Below are positions 42,372-55,600 of a stretch of 58,004 nucleotides of DNA, piece after piece. The stretch's first letter is position 1. Each line of letters starts with the position of its first letter. The translations under genes and the position numbers were made by a program. Source of the DNA: Anaerolineae bacterium (GTDB taxonomy: Bacteria > Chloroflexota > Anaerolineae > Aggregatilineales > Phototrophicaceae); assembly GCA_022824465.1 (NCBI GenBank), contig JAJDZV010000010.1, positions 1 to 58,004 of the forward strand. Reading direction: 5' to 3'. The notes under the pieces were generated by a model. It was not told where the DNA came from. It worked only from the letters and a program-made list of their open reading frames with translations, and searched no databases.

Positions 42372-43144
42372 TCGTCGCCAGCGCGCATAACGCCAAGATC
42401 AAGCTGGTCAAGCGGTTGCGTGGCAAGCGCGGCCGGGAACAAGCGGCGCGTTTCGTGATTGATTATGAGCGCGATTTTCGGCGCGCCCTCCGTTGCGGAT
42501 ATGTCCCGGAATTCCTCTTGCACTGCCCGGATGTCGCCGAGCTGGATCTCCCCGCTGATGTCGAGGCGCATGCGGTGACGCCGCAATTGATGTCGCGTAT
42601 CAGTTATCGCGAGAACCCCAGCGGGCTCATCGCGGTGATGCATAGCCAGCCCGCTCGTGGCGCGGCTGAGCTGGCGCGCGCGTCGATAGAGCGGGCTTTG
42701 GCGCTGGTCGACTTGCGCGTGCCGGGCAATATCGGCGCATTGCTGCGCACGGCTGACGCCGCCGGCATGGATGCGGTGGTGCTGGTCGATAGCGCGCTGG
42801 ACCTTTATAATCCGAATGTCATTCGTAGCAGCACCGGCGCCTGCTTTCTGGACAGTATCTATCAGACCGACAGCGACGAAGCGCTAGCGGCGCTGCGGGG
42901 CAAGGGCTTCCAGATCATTTGCGCGGATGTCGACGGGGGCGCCAGCGTATTCGAGACTGATTTGCGCGGGAAGATCGCCATCGTTGTAGGCGCCGAGGAC
43001 CGCGGCCTGAGCCAGTATTGGCTTGACCGCGCTGATCGCCGCGTGAAGATCCCGATGGGGGGCCGCCTGAGCGATTCGCTCAATGTTTCGGTAAGCGGCG
43101 CCGTGATTATGTATGAGTTGTATCGACAGGGTCATACCGGCTGA
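42368..43144 (+). CDS. TrmH/SpoU-family RNA methyltransferase
   Basis: A 258-residue SPOUT 2'-O-methyltransferase. The N-terminal substrate-binding domain (KLVKRLRGKRGREQAARFVI) is followed by a knotted SAM domain: NIGALLRTADAAG, GAEDRGLS, KIPMGGRLSDSLNVSVSGAVIMYE. It is probably an rRNA or tRNA ribose methylase, target unknown. TTG 42368 overlaps the ftsY stop, and the reading frame of prfB opens just after it. Confidence 0.92.
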   Translation: MIVASAHNAKIKLVKRLRGKRGREQAARFVIDYERDFRRALRCGYVPEFLLHCPDVAELDLPADVEAHAVTPQLMSRISYRENPSGLIAVMHSQPARGAAELARASIERALALVDLRVPGNIGALLRTADAAGMDAVVLVDSALDLYNPNVIRSSTGACFLDSIYQTDSDEALAALRGKGFQIICADVDGGASVFETDLRGKIAIVVGAEDRGLSQYWLDRADRRVKIPMGGRLSDSLNVSVSGAVIMYELYRQGHTG

Positions 43145-43187
43145 CCGCTCGGCGGAAAGGAATGGCGGGCGGCAATCCGCCACGAGT

Positions 43188-44273
43188 ATGGAAAACACAA
43201 TCAACCAGTTGGGCGAGTACAAGCGGCAGATCGACGAGCTCATGGCGCGCATTGATATCGCGGGCAAGCGGGAGCTCATCAAGGCCTTGGAAGCGCGCGC
43301 CAGCGAAGCCGGATTCTGGGACCAGCCGGACGCAGCGCAGCGGACGATGCAGCAATTGGCCAAGCTGAAGGCGCTGGCTGACAAGTGGCGGTCGCTGGCT
43401 GAGCGCATCGCCGACGCCATCGAGCTGGCCGAGATAGCCGATGCCGATATGGAGGCGGAACTGGAGGCGGAGGCAGAAGCGCTGGGGGACCTGGTCGAAG
43501 CGATGTCGCTGCAGGCGATGCTCTCTGGCGATTATGACGGCGAAGACGCAATCGTCGCCATTCACGCTGGCGCCGGCGGCGTCGACGCGCAGGACTGGGC
43601 GGAGATCATGGAGCGAATGTACCTGCGCTGGATGGAGCAGAATGGCTACAAGGCGGAGATTCTCGATCGCAGCAATGGCGAAGAAGCCGGCTTGAAGAGC
43701 GTGACGATCAGCGTCAAGGGCGAGTATGCCTTCGGTTACCTCCAGAGCGAGGAGGGGGTGCATCGCTTGGTGCGGCTGAGCCCCTTTGACAGCGCCAACC
43801 GCCGCCACACCTCCTTCGCCAAGGTCGAGCTTTGGCCCGATATCCAGAGCGACATAGAGATTGAAGTTGACGAGAAAGACGTGCGAATCGATACCTATCG
43901 CGCGAGCGGCGCCGGCGGCCAGCATGTGCAGAAGAACGATACGGCGGTGCGCATCACGCATTTGCCGACCGGCGTCGTGGTGCAATGCCAAAACCAGCGC
44001 AGCCAGGCGCAGAATCGCGAGCGGGCGCTTCAGATCCTCAAGGCGCGCCTGTTTGAGATGGAGCGCGAGCGGCAGGAGGCGGAGATGGCGGCGCTGAAAG
44101 GCGAAAATGTCGAAGCCGGCTGGGGCAATCAGATACGATCGTATGTCTTGCACCCCTACCAGATGGTGAAAGATCACCGCACCAGCGTCGAGGTCGGCAA
44201 TACGACCGCCGTCCTGGACGGGCGCTTGGGAGACTTCATCGAGGCGTACCTGCGGCAGAAGGTCAGCGGATAG
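43188..44273 (+). CDS. prfB: Peptide chain release factor 2, without the programmed frameshift
   Basis: Terminates translation at UGA and UAA. A 361-residue protein from ATG 43188 covers the normal RF2 length. The stop-recognition tripeptide SPF (RLSPFDSANRR) and the catalytic GGQ (GAGGQHVQK) are present. The usual CTTTGA frameshift site near codon 25 is absent, and the frame is open throughout. No strong SD lies just upstream; gcggaaagg at 43152-43160 is about 27 nt away. It follows the methyltransferase gene in the same direction. Confidence 0.95.
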   Translation: MENTINQLGEYKRQIDELMARIDIAGKRELIKALEARASEAGFWDQPDAAQRTMQQLAKLKALADKWRSLAERIADAIELAEIADADMEAELEAEAEALGDLVEAMSLQAMLSGDYDGEDAIVAIHAGAGGVDAQDWAEIMERMYLRWMEQNGYKAEILDRSNGEEAGLKSVTISVKGEYAFGYLQSEEGVHRLVRLSPFDSANRRHTSFAKVELWPDIQSDIEIEVDEKDVRIDTYRASGAGGQHVQKNDTAVRITHLPTGVVVQCQNQRSQAQNRERALQILKARLFEMERERQEAEMAALKGENVEAGWGNQIRSYVLHPYQMVKDHRTSVEVGNTTAVLDGRLGDFIEAYLRQKVSG

Positions 44274-44633
44274 CGCGCCTCTGGCTTGCCTGGCCGGGCG
44301 CGGGCAATTTGCGCGCTGGGCTTGGGCGAGGCAATCGCATAGAACTCTCGCCGCCCTTTTCGCCCCGAAGACCACTGATCTGCAAGGCTTGCGCGCGCGC
44401 GCCAATTGCAGTTAACCCTTTTTCGCAAGACTATCCAGGAACTCTTGAATGGCAACGACGGACGCCGCCGAATGGCAGATGTGTCTATACACTTGCCGAT
44501 TTACGGCGCCAGGCGGGCAATCTTCAGGCGTTCTGGCGCCGGCTCGCGCGCAAACCAAAATCATACCGTCGGCATCCGGCCTTTTGTCCGATTCAGCCAG
44601 CAAACTACGACTAATGTCCGAAAAGAGTTTTTC
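44274..44633. other. Gap between prfB and the rel gene, first part
   Basis: About 360 bp. Small open frames exist on both strands (for example 44412-44672 minus), but none has a good start, SD or recognisable domain. Confidence 0.4.
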
Positions 44634-44676
44634 ATTGTCCGACAATGGACAATCTTGGACAATCTTGGACAATGAT
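44634..44676. repeat. Palindrome plus tandem GGACAATCTT repeats
   Basis: ATTGTC-c-GACAAT (44634-44646) is directly followed by two GGACAATCTT units and a third partial one. Four GACAAT boxes lie within 33 bp, three of them spaced 10 bp apart, that is on one helix face. This may be an operator array about 230 bp upstream of rel, or a simple microsatellite. Confidence 0.6.
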
Positions 44677-44907
44677 CAAACCAACATCTAACAAGCGCTC
44701 ACCGGTTGCCGCTCGCTCTCATTTCGCCGCGGACCTCTATGCGAATACCAGCGCCGTCTCTACGGTTCGTTAATTCGTGGCGAATTGCCATGTGTCTTGG
44801 GACTTCAGTGTGAAGCGGTTGCCCGGACAGTTGTCGCTGGACTTGGCGACAGACGGGTCAGAATGTGCTAATCTAGGATGAAGCAAGCCTCGGCAGGTGA
44901 CCGCCAA

Positions 44908-47124
44908 ATGGCCGCTCCAACCAGTACTTATTCGCGCGATCTCGAATCCCTGTTGACGGCGCTGCCAGAGATCAGACCCGACGAAATTGATTTGATCGCC
45001 TCGGCTTATCAGCGTGCCGAAAGCGCGCATCTGGGCCAACGGCGAAAGTCCGGCGAGCCTTACGTCACGCATTGCGTCGCCGTGGCCAGCATCCTCGCGG
45101 ACATGAAGCTGGATGCCGAGACCATCGCGGCCGGTTTGCTGCATGATGTTGTGGAAGACAGCGATGTCAGCCTTGAAAATCTGCGCAGCGAATTCGGCAC
45201 GACGATCGCCAAGCTGGTGGATGGCGTCACCAAACTGAAGAACCTGCCGATCAAGAATGTGTCGCCGGCGGGCAATTCACGCCGGTCGAGCGCGATCAAC
45301 CGCGAGATGGAGTACATCCGCAAGATGCTGCTGACGATGGGCGATGACGTGCGCGTTGTGCTGGTCAAGCTGGCCGACCGCCTGCACAATATGCGCACCT
45401 TGGGCTATATGCCGCGCGCCAAGCAGCGAGCGGTGGCGCAGGAGACGATGGATATCTTCGCGCCGCTGGCTAACCGGCTGGGCATCTGGCAGATGAAGTG
45501 GGAGCTGGAGGACTTGAGCTTTCGCTATCTGAATCCGCAGGCCTATCGTTCGATTGCGAAAGCGTTGGACGAGCGGCGCGATGAACGCGAGAGCTATGTC
45601 GCGCGCATCAAAGACCGGCTGACGGCGGAACTGCGAAAGGCGCACATCACCAAGGTGACCATTAGCGCCCGCCCGAAGCATATCTACAGCATATACAGCA
45701 AGATGACGCGAAAGGACCTGCCGCTGGAGCAGATCTATGACATTCGCGGCATGCGCGTGCTGGTTGAGACGCTGGCGGAGTGCTATCTGGCGCTGGGCAT
45801 TGTGCACAACCTGTGGCGCCCCATACCGGGCGAGTTCGATGACTATGTCGCCAACCCCAAAGACAACTTCTACCGCAGCCTGCATACGGCCGTGCATGAC
45901 TCCGAGGGCAAGACGGTCGAAGTGCAGATCCGCACCTGGGAGATGCATGAGGACGCTGAATACGGCATCGCCGCGCACTGGCGCTACAAGGAAGGCGATA
46001 ACGGGCACGACCAGGCATTTGAGCAGCGGCTGGCTTATTTGCGCCGCTTGATGGAATTCGGTCCCGAGGTGAATGACGCCTCGCAGTTCGTCGACACGGT
46101 CAAGTCCGAGGTGTTTCAGGATCGCGTCTATAGCGTGACGCCAAACGGCGACATCATTGACTTGCCGGTGGGCGCGACGCCGATCGACTTCGCCTATCAT
46201 ATTCACACCGACATCGGCAATCGCTGCCGCGGCGCCAAGGTCAATGGCCGGCTGATGCCCTTGAATTACAAGCTGCGAATGGGCGACCAGGTTGAGATTC
46301 TTACGGCGAAGCGCGGCGGACCGAGCATGGATTGGCTGAACCCGGATCTTGATTACGCCGTCACGAGCCGCGCGCGCAGCAAGATCCGTCAATGGCTGCG
46401 CAAGCAGAATCGCGACAAACATATCGTCATGGGACGCGAAGTGCTCGAGCGCGAACTCAAGCGCCTGGGCGTGCTGGAAAAGGTGACCTTTGAATCGGTC
46501 GCGCGGTTGCTGAATATTGAGAAGCTCGACGACTTCCTGGCTGCGATCGGGGCGGGCGATGTCACCGGCTCCCAGATTACCAACCGCGTGCTGGAAGAGG
46601 AGCGCCGGAAGTCAGCCGAGAGCATCAGCGAAGAGGACTTGCTCAAGCCGCGCAAGAAGCCGCTGGGCGCCAAAGTGTCCAAGGGCGTCAGCATCATGGG
46701 CGCCGGCGGCCTGTTGGTCAACCTCGCCCGCTGCTGCGCGCCAATGCCGGGCGATGAAATCATCGGCTATATTACACGGGGTCGCGGCGTCACGGTGCAT
46801 CAAACGGAGTGCCCCAACATCACCGCCATGCGCGAAACTGAACGGCTGATTGACGTCTCCTGGGGACCGGAACAAGACGAGCAGTATTACCTGGCGCCGG
46901 TGGAAGTGGTCGCTTATGACCGCGAGGGACTGCTGCGCGAAATCAGCACGATCATCGCCGACCAGCACGTGAATATCGCGTCGGTTGATGTCTCCACGCG
47001 CAATCACATCGCGACCTTGAATTTGCAGTTGGAGATCGCCAGCAACAAGCAACTGACGCGGATTCTGTCCAAGATTGATCTCATCCCAAGCGTTGTCGAG
47101 GCGCGCCGGCGCAACACGGGCTAG
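44908..47124 (+). CDS. rel: Bifunctional (p)ppGpp synthetase/hydrolase (Rel/SpoT family)
   Basis: The stringent-response enzyme. ATG 44908 has SD aggtga at 7-nt spacing and gives 738 residues; an earlier ATG at 44878 is possible but lacks room for an SD. The N-terminal HD hydrolase is intact (YVTHCVAVASIL, LLHDVVEDS, LADRLHNMRTL), followed by the synthetase (IYSKMTRKDLPLEQIYDIRGMRV and KDNFYRSLHTAV), a TGS domain (VYSVTPNGDIIDLPVGATPIDFAYHIH), a helical region with a Cys-Cys pair (RCCAPMPGDEIIG) and a C-terminal ACT domain. Both activities look preserved. The mannosyltransferase-like gene follows 14 nt later. Confidence 0.95.
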   Translation: MAAPTSTYSRDLESLLTALPEIRPDEIDLIASAYQRAESAHLGQRRKSGEPYVTHCVAVASILADMKLDAETIAAGLLHDVVEDSDVSLENLRSEFGTTIAKLVDGVTKLKNLPIKNVSPAGNSRRSSAINREMEYIRKMLLTMGDDVRVVLVKLADRLHNMRTLGYMPRAKQRAVAQETMDIFAPLANRLGIWQMKWELEDLSFRYLNPQAYRSIAKALDERRDERESYVARIKDRLTAELRKAHITKVTISARPKHIYSIYSKMTRKDLPLEQIYDIRGMRVLVETLAECYLALGIVHNLWRPIPGEFDDYVANPKDNFYRSLHTAVHDSEGKTVEVQIRTWEMHEDAEYGIAAHWRYKEGDNGHDQAFEQRLAYLRRLMEFGPEVNDASQFVDTVKSEVFQDRVYSVTPNGDIIDLPVGATPIDFAYHIHTDIGNRCRGAKVNGRLMPLNYKLRMGDQVEILTAKRGGPSMDWLNPDLDYAVTSRARSKIRQWLRKQNRDKHIVMGREVLERELKRLGVLEKVTFESVARLLNIEKLDDFLAAIGAGDVTGSQITNRVLEEERRKSAESISEEDLLKPRKKPLGAKVSKGVSIMGAGGLLVNLARCCAPMPGDEIIGYITRGRGVTVHQTECPNITAMRETERLIDVSWGPEQDEQYYLAPVEVVAYDREGLLREISTIIADQHVNIASVDVSTRNHIATLNLQLEIASNKQLTRILSKIDLIPSVVEARRRNTG

Positions 47125-47138
47125 GTCGCCGGCGTCGT

Positions 47139-48210
47139 ATGCGCATCGCCCTGCTTGAGTCTTATTACGGCGGCAGTCATCGCGCCTGGGCTGACGGCTA
47201 CAAGCGATTCTCGCGCCATGACGTAGAGCTGCTCACCATGCCGGCGCAATATTGGAAGTGGCGCATGCAGGGCGCGGCGATCACCTTTGCGCGGCTGCTG
47301 GATACCAAGCCCGATCTTATCCTCGCCTCGAGCATGATCGACCTGTCGATTTTTCGCGCGCTGACCTTTCGGCGGCTTGGCGATGTGCCGCTCGCCTTGT
47401 ATCTGCACGAAAACCAGCTTTCGTACCCGCAGAACAAGCGTCAGGGTCATGGCTGGCGTTATGGCTTCATCAACTTCGTCAGCGCGCTGACGGCGGACGC
47501 GGTTTACTTCAACAGCGAATATCACCGGCGGGACTTCATGGCGCAACTGCCGCGCATGCTCAAGAACTTCCGCGATTATTACGAGTTGCAGACGATTGAC
47601 GAAGTCAGAGCGAAATCGCGCGTATTGCCGGTCGGCATTGATCTGCGGCGCTTCGATGCTCATCGCGTCAATCGCGTAAAGGGCGCGCCGCCACTGATCC
47701 TCTGGAATCACCGCTGGGAAGCGGACAAAGATCCGGCGAGCTTCGCAGATAGTCTGGTCCAACTGGCGGATGAAGGGCATGATTTCCAGGTGGCGATCAC
47801 CGGCGAGCGCTTTGGCAGGATGCCGGTTGCCTTTGAAGAAGCCAGTAGCCTGTTGGGCAAGCGACTGGTTCAACTAGGATATCTCGAGTCGTTCGCCGAC
47901 TACGCGCGCCTGCTGTGGCGCGCCGACTACGCCGTCAGCAGCGCCTGGCAGGAATTCTTCGGGATATCGGTCTGCGAGGCGATCTATTGCGGCTGCCTGC
48001 CGATCTTGCCCGATCGTCTGAATTATCCGGATTTGCTGACCGGCGCGCTCAAGCCTGTCTGTCTCTATCAGCGCGATCGCTTGACGGCGCAACTGCGCTT
48101 CCACCTGGAGAGCGGACTCGCGTTTGACACCAGCGCGCTGCGCGAGAAGATCGCTGGATACGACTGGCGGAGGATGGCGCCGAGGTATGACGCGGAGCTG
48201 GAGGCGTTGG

Positions 48211-48227
<17 letters not shown>
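47139..48227 (+). CDS. tRNA-queuosine mannosyltransferase-like glycosyltransferase (DUF3524/GTDC1)
   Basis: A 362-residue GT-B glycosyltransferase. It follows vertebrate GTDC1/QTMAN very closely in the N-terminal DUF3524 domain: [44 protein letters not shown], and in the C-terminal domain [14 protein letters not shown] and [19 protein letters not shown]1 is reported to mannosylate queuosine in tRNA-Asp. A bacterial counterpart would imply mannosyl-queuosine or a related hypermodified nucleoside, but the substrate here is inferred. Its 3' end overlaps the converging gyrA gene by 17 nt. Confidence 0.8.
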
Positions 48228-50784
<2,557 letters not shown>

Positions 50785-50993
50785 CGCGGGACCTCGACGG
50801 ACAATTAAGCGTTCGCGGGGCGCGCTGCCCGCTTCAGCCAGTCATGGCGCGGCGTATCGGCGCTGCGGTATGCCGCCCGGGCGCGGCCGGCGCAACCGAA
50901 GCGAACGGCTTAGTCTGAGCAAAGCAAGATGCCAAAGCGTACTGAAATCGTCAGGAGCGCTACGCCCGTTTCTAAGGCGAACTTCAATCTCCC
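50785..50993. other. Untranslated leader of gyrA
   Basis: About 200 nt between the predicted transcription start and the gyrA ATG. No clear hairpin with T tract or gene is visible. Confidence 0.4.
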
Positions 50994-51023
50994 ATTGTAG
51001 AATGCGATTTCAAGGCGTGTCAA
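50994..51023 (-). promoter_or_regulatory. Promoter of gyrA
   Basis: On the minus strand a perfect TTGACA (51023-51018), an 18-nt spacer and TACAAT (50999-50994). The hexamers and spacer length are identical to those of the rpoC promoter, without its palindrome. Confidence 0.65.
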
Positions 51024-51117
51024 ATGCCAAGGCGCGTTATCTTGCCTATTCGAGCGCCGGCCAGGAGACGCCGCCTATCAGCCCCAATTCATGCGAGGTT
51101 CGTCAAGTACAAGTACG

Positions 51118-52530
51118 ATGTTTGCGAATATGCCTATGCCAGTCAAAGCCGCGCTGATGTTGATCGCTCTCGGCGCAGTGTTGGTCGCCTGCGCCGGCGA
51201 GTCCAGAGTGAGTGTTGCGCCGGAGGTCCAACTCACGGCTGAATTGCCAGCAGCCGCGTTGCCAGTGATCGAGGCGCTGCCGCCGGTCGCTGGCGAACCC
51301 CTGCCGACGGCCGACTCGGATGCGGGGACGGCTGCAGCGACGGCGCCCGGCAATCAAGGCTTTGGACCGGTAATCGAACCAGGATACACGCAGCCGCCAA
51401 CCTCGACTTCGCGGCCGACGGCGGTCGTCACACAGCCGGGCAGCGCCTATACGACGCCGGTCGCTATCGACCAAACGCGTCTGGATCCGGCGCAAATGGG
51501 CATTCAGCTTCATTACAACTATGATGTTGATACCTTCGAATACCGAATGCAGCAGATCGTGCCATTGCGCGTCGGCTGGGTGAAGATCCAGGCGTCGTGG
51601 GAATGGCTGCAACCGGAGCGCGCCGGTCAATTCGAGCAAAACTTCCGGCTGTTTCAATTGCATGTGCAGAAGGCGGACAAGTATGGTTTCCAGGTCTTGA
51701 TCAGCGTTGTCAAGGCGCCGGACTGGGCGCGGCATACGAACCGCGGCGAAGACGGTCCGCCGGACGATCTTAGCCAGCTGTCCCATTTCTTGAGGCTGCT
51801 CCTGGAAAAGGTCGGCCCCTACGTGGATGCGGTTGAAATCTGGAACGAGCCCAACCTGCGGCGAGAATGGACGGGCAGCCGTCCGATAAGCGGCGCGAGC
51901 TATATGGAGCTCTTCGGCGTCGCCTATGACACCGTGCGGGCTTATTCTCCGGCGATTACATTGGTCACGGCGGGTTTGGCGCCGACCGGCAACCACGGCG
52001 GCGTCTCGGTCGACGACCGCGCATTTCTGCGCCAGATGTATCACGCGGGTCTGGCGCGCTACAATGATGTGAAGATCGGCGTTCATCCCTATAGTTGGGG
52101 CAACCCGCCGGACTTTCTCTGCTGCGACAATGTCGAGGGGCAAGGCTGGGACGATCAGCCGCAGTTTTTCTTTCGGCAGACCATCAATGATTACGCCAGC
52201 GTCATCAGGTCCTTCGGAGACGGGGCGCAAATGTGGGTGACTGAATTCGGTTGGGCGACCTGGGAGGACTTCCCGTCTACCGCGCCTGATCCGTGGATGG
52301 CCTACAACTCGGCGCAAGACCAAATGGAATATACGCTGCGCGCCTTTCAGATCGGTCAGTCGCGCGCCGATGTCGGCCTCATGGTGCTCTGGAATCTCAG
52401 CTTTGCGGTCGAGCGAGCGGTGTATGAGCGCAGCGAATTGGCGGCTTACAGTCTGTTGTATCCATTCTTTGACGGCTCCGGCAATCAGCGCCGCCGTCCG
52501 CTGTACCGCGCCCTGGAGCGCCGCCCCTAG
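51118..52530 (+). CDS. Lipoprotein with clan GH-A glycoside-hydrolase-like domain
   Basis: A secreted, lipid-anchored protein. The start is uncertain (ATG 51091, 51118 or 51130, none with a good SD); 51118 gives 470 residues. The lipobox LVAC predicts attachment at Cys25. A Pro/Thr/Ala-rich linker of about 85 residues follows. The catalytic domain (about 120-465) resembles GH5/GH39-like TIM barrels: acid/base Glu in EIWNEPN and nucleophile Glu in VTEFGW, with LHYNYDVDTF and VGWVKIQASWEWLQP at the barrel start. The substrate is unknown. Convergent with rpoC. Confidence 0.8.
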   Translation: MFANMPMPVKAALMLIALGAVLVACAGESRVSVAPEVQLTAELPAAALPVIEALPPVAGEPLPTADSDAGTAAATAPGNQGFGPVIEPGYTQPPTSTSRPTAVVTQPGSAYTTPVAIDQTRLDPAQMGIQLHYNYDVDTFEYRMQQIVPLRVGWVKIQASWEWLQPERAGQFEQNFRLFQLHVQKADKYGFQVLISVVKAPDWARHTNRGEDGPPDDLSQLSHFLRLLLEKVGPYVDAVEIWNEPNLRREWTGSRPISGASYMELFGVAYDTVRAYSPAITLVTAGLAPTGNHGGVSVDDRAFLRQMYHAGLARYNDVKIGVHPYSWGNPPDFLCCDNVEGQGWDDQPQFFFRQTINDYASVIRSFGDGAQMWVTEFGWATWEDFPSTAPDPWMAYNSAQDQMEYTLRAFQIGQSRADVGLMVLWNLSFAVERAVYERSELAAYSLLYPFFDGSGNQRRRPLYRALERRP

Positions 52531-52553
52531 GTTCTGGGTGGACTCTATAAAAT

Positions 52554-52582
52554 ACGCGGGCGACAGAGATTGCCGCCCGCGT
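52554..52582 (-). terminator. Terminator of rpoC (possibly shared with the lipoprotein gene)
   Basis: acgcgggcg pairs perfectly with cgcccgcgt (9 bp) around an 11-nt loop. On the minus strand the stem is followed by ATTTTAT. The plus-strand side lacks a T run. Confidence 0.7.
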
Positions 52583-52606
52583 TGGCAAAGCTGTGACCCG
52601 TAGCCG

Positions 52607-55600
52607 CTAGAGCTCGCTGAGCATATTCTCGAAGTCGTCTTGGTCCCCGACTTCGTCGAAGTCGAGCGCGCCTTGCGCTTCCAGGGTGATGGCCGGCGCG
52701 ATCGTTTCGCGATCCTGATAGGCGTGGAAACCGGTGCCAGCCGGGATCAACTTGCCGATAATCACGTTCTCTTTCAAGCCGTGCAGCGGGTCGACCTGGC
52801 CCTCAATCGCAGCGCCCGCCAGGACTTTGATGGTGTGCTGGAAGCTGGCGGCGGACAGGTAGCTCTCGGTGCTCAGCGCCGCCTTGGTGATGCCGAGCAG
52901 GACAGGCGAGCCTTTGCAGATTTGCTTGTCTTCGGCGAGAAGTTCCTGGTTGATCGTGCGCAATTCAAGCTGGTCGATCAGCTCACCGGGCAGCAATTCG
53001 CTGTCACCGCTCTCAGTGATTTGCACCTTGCATATCATCTTACGGATGACAGTTTCGAAGTGCTTGTCGGCGATGGGCACGCCCTGGCTGCGATAGACTT
53101 CCTGAATCTCGCTCAAGAGGTAGAGCTGGGTCGCCTCGGCGCCCAAGACACGCAGGATTTGATGCGGATTCTTCGAGCCTTCTGTGAGCTGCTCGCCCGG
53201 CTGCACCGTCATGCCGTCAAAGATATTCTTCCGCAGGCGGGCATTGGCCGGGATCTCGTGCTCTTCCGTGTTTGTTTCCTCAAAGCGGATGTAAATATCG
53301 CGCTCCTCGATATGCACCTTGCCGGAGAGCGACGCGACCAGATCATCGTCGCCGTTGCGAGCGATGACCGCGCCCTTCTTGACATCCTTGCCGTCAGCGA
53401 TTTCGATCTCCCAATCTTCGGGCACGACGAACTTTTCGCTGTCTACTTTGCTGTCGATGATTGTGGCGATGCGGGCGCCGTCTTCGCGCTCGGTCAAACG
53501 CAGGACGCCGCCGATGCCTGTCATTTCCGCTTGGCCCTTGGGCACGCGCCGCGCTTCAAACAATTCTTCGACGCGCGGCAGACCGCTGGTGATATCGCGC
53601 ACTTCGGCGGTGCCGCCGCTATGGAAAGTGCGCAGCGTCAACTGGGTGCCCGGCTCGCCGATAGACTGGGCGGCGATAATGCCGACAGCGGCGCCGATAT
53701 TGACCATCTCGCCGGTGCCGAGGTCGCGCCCGTAGCAGAGCGCGCAGACCCCGTGAACCAAATCACATGTCAGCGGGCTGCGGACATCGACCGCCTCCAG
53801 GCTGGAATTCTGAATGCTCTCCGCGATCTCTTCATCGATCATTTCATTGCGCGCGACCAAAAGCGCGCCGCTATCGGGATCGACGATATCTTCCGCCGAG
53901 CAGCGCCCGACGATGCGCTCGTCAATGGTCTGTCCGGCGACATCATCCGACCGGCGAACTGTCAACCCGCGGTGGGTATTGCAGTCCCAGCGGTTGACGA
54001 TCATGTCCTGGGCGACATCCACCAGGCGGCGCGTCAGATAGCCGGCGTCGGCGGTGCGTAAAGCGGTATCAGCCAAGCCTTTGCGCGCGCCATGAGTCGA
54101 GATGAAGTATTCCAGCGCGTTCAGCCCGCCGCGGAAGTGGCTGCGAATGGGCAAGTCGATGATGCGCCCGGAGGGGTCAGCCATCAGTCCGCGCATGCCT
54201 GCTAACTGCGTGATCGGTCCGAAGCCGCCTTTGGTCGAACCGGAAAGCGCCATAATCGCGATGGGTCCATAGGGATCAATCGTATCCTGAATGTGGTCCT
54301 GCAGGTCGTCCTTGGCGCGATTCCATTCGTCGATGGTGATTTGATAGCGCTCTTCCTCAGTCATCAAGCCGCGGCGAAAGTCCCGTTCGGCGCGTGTGAC
54401 GACTTCTTCGGCTTGCCGCAGGATGTCGGCTCGTTCGTCCGGAATCTCAAGGTCGCTGACGGCGATTGTGGTGCCGGAAATGGTGGCGTAATGGAAGCCA
54501 AAGTTCTTGATGGCGTCAACCACTTCGGTCGTGCGTTCGCCGCCGATGACCTGGTAGCAGCGCGCCACGAGATCTTGCAGACCGCGCTTGCCAAGCGTCT
54601 CTTGCACAAAACGCATTTCATCGGGCAGGATGCGATTGAATATGGCGCGCCCGACGGTACAAATCTCCGGCTCGGCTTGCGGGCTGCGTTCGTCATAGAC
54701 ATTGCCGAGCAAAATCGGCGTATGCAAATTGACCAAGCCCATGCGATAGAGGTATTCGACCTCGTCCATATCGACCACGACGCGGCGCTCATGCAAGTTC
54801 GTGATCTCGAGCTGGTCATCCAGACCTTTGGCGCGCAGGTAGATCCGCGCCTCGTAGGCGTTCGCCAGCATACAATCGATTTCGCCAGCGAGGAGCGCCT
54901 CTACCGTGCGGTCCACTGCCGACTTGATCATCTGGGTTCGGCCGTTGTCATCGGGCGCAGTTTCATCCAGGTAGAGTTGGCTGTTGGGCACGTTGCGGAA
55001 TTGGGCGTAGTAGTAGCCGTTGGAGCGGAAAGCGATGCCCACGCGATGGGCGCCGGAATAGAGCGCGCTTTCATTGCGGAATTCATCAGCGCGCGCGCTC
55101 AAGGCAATTATCTCGACTGTGGGGTCCATAGTGAGGTAGTAGTTGCCGAGCACCATGTCTTTGGAGGGTCCAACGATTGGCGCGCCGTCCGAAGGCTTGA
55201 GCAAGTTGCGCGTGCTGAGCATCAGTTCGCGCGCTTCGTTGACGGCTTGTTCGCTCAGTGGCACATGCACCGCCATCTGGTCGCCATCGAAGTCGGCGTT
55301 GAATGCCGAGCAGACCAGCGGGTGAATCTGAATCGCTTTGCCTTCGACCAGCAGCGGCTCGAAGGCTTGAATGCCCAGCCGGTGGAGGGTCGGCGCGCGA
55401 TTCAACAGCACCGGACGCTCGCGAATGACCTCTTCGAGCACTTCCCAGACTTCGGGCCGCTCGCGCTCGATGATGCGTTTGGCGCCTTTGACGTTGCTGG
55501 CGTAGTTATATTCAACCAGCTTGCTGATGACGAAGGGACGATACAATTCCAGCGCCATCGTCTTCGGCAAGCCGCACTGGTGCAGCTTCAGTTTAGGCCC

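Noticed and set aside
43162..43368. Short first ORF of a frameshifted prfB
   Set aside because: An ATG at 43162 opens a different frame, but its SD is too close, there is no slippery stop, and the main frame already encodes full-length RF2.
44412..44672. 86-codon minus-strand frame between prfB and rel
   Set aside because: It begins at a TTG inside the tandem GGACAATCTT repeats, lacks an SD and resembles no family.
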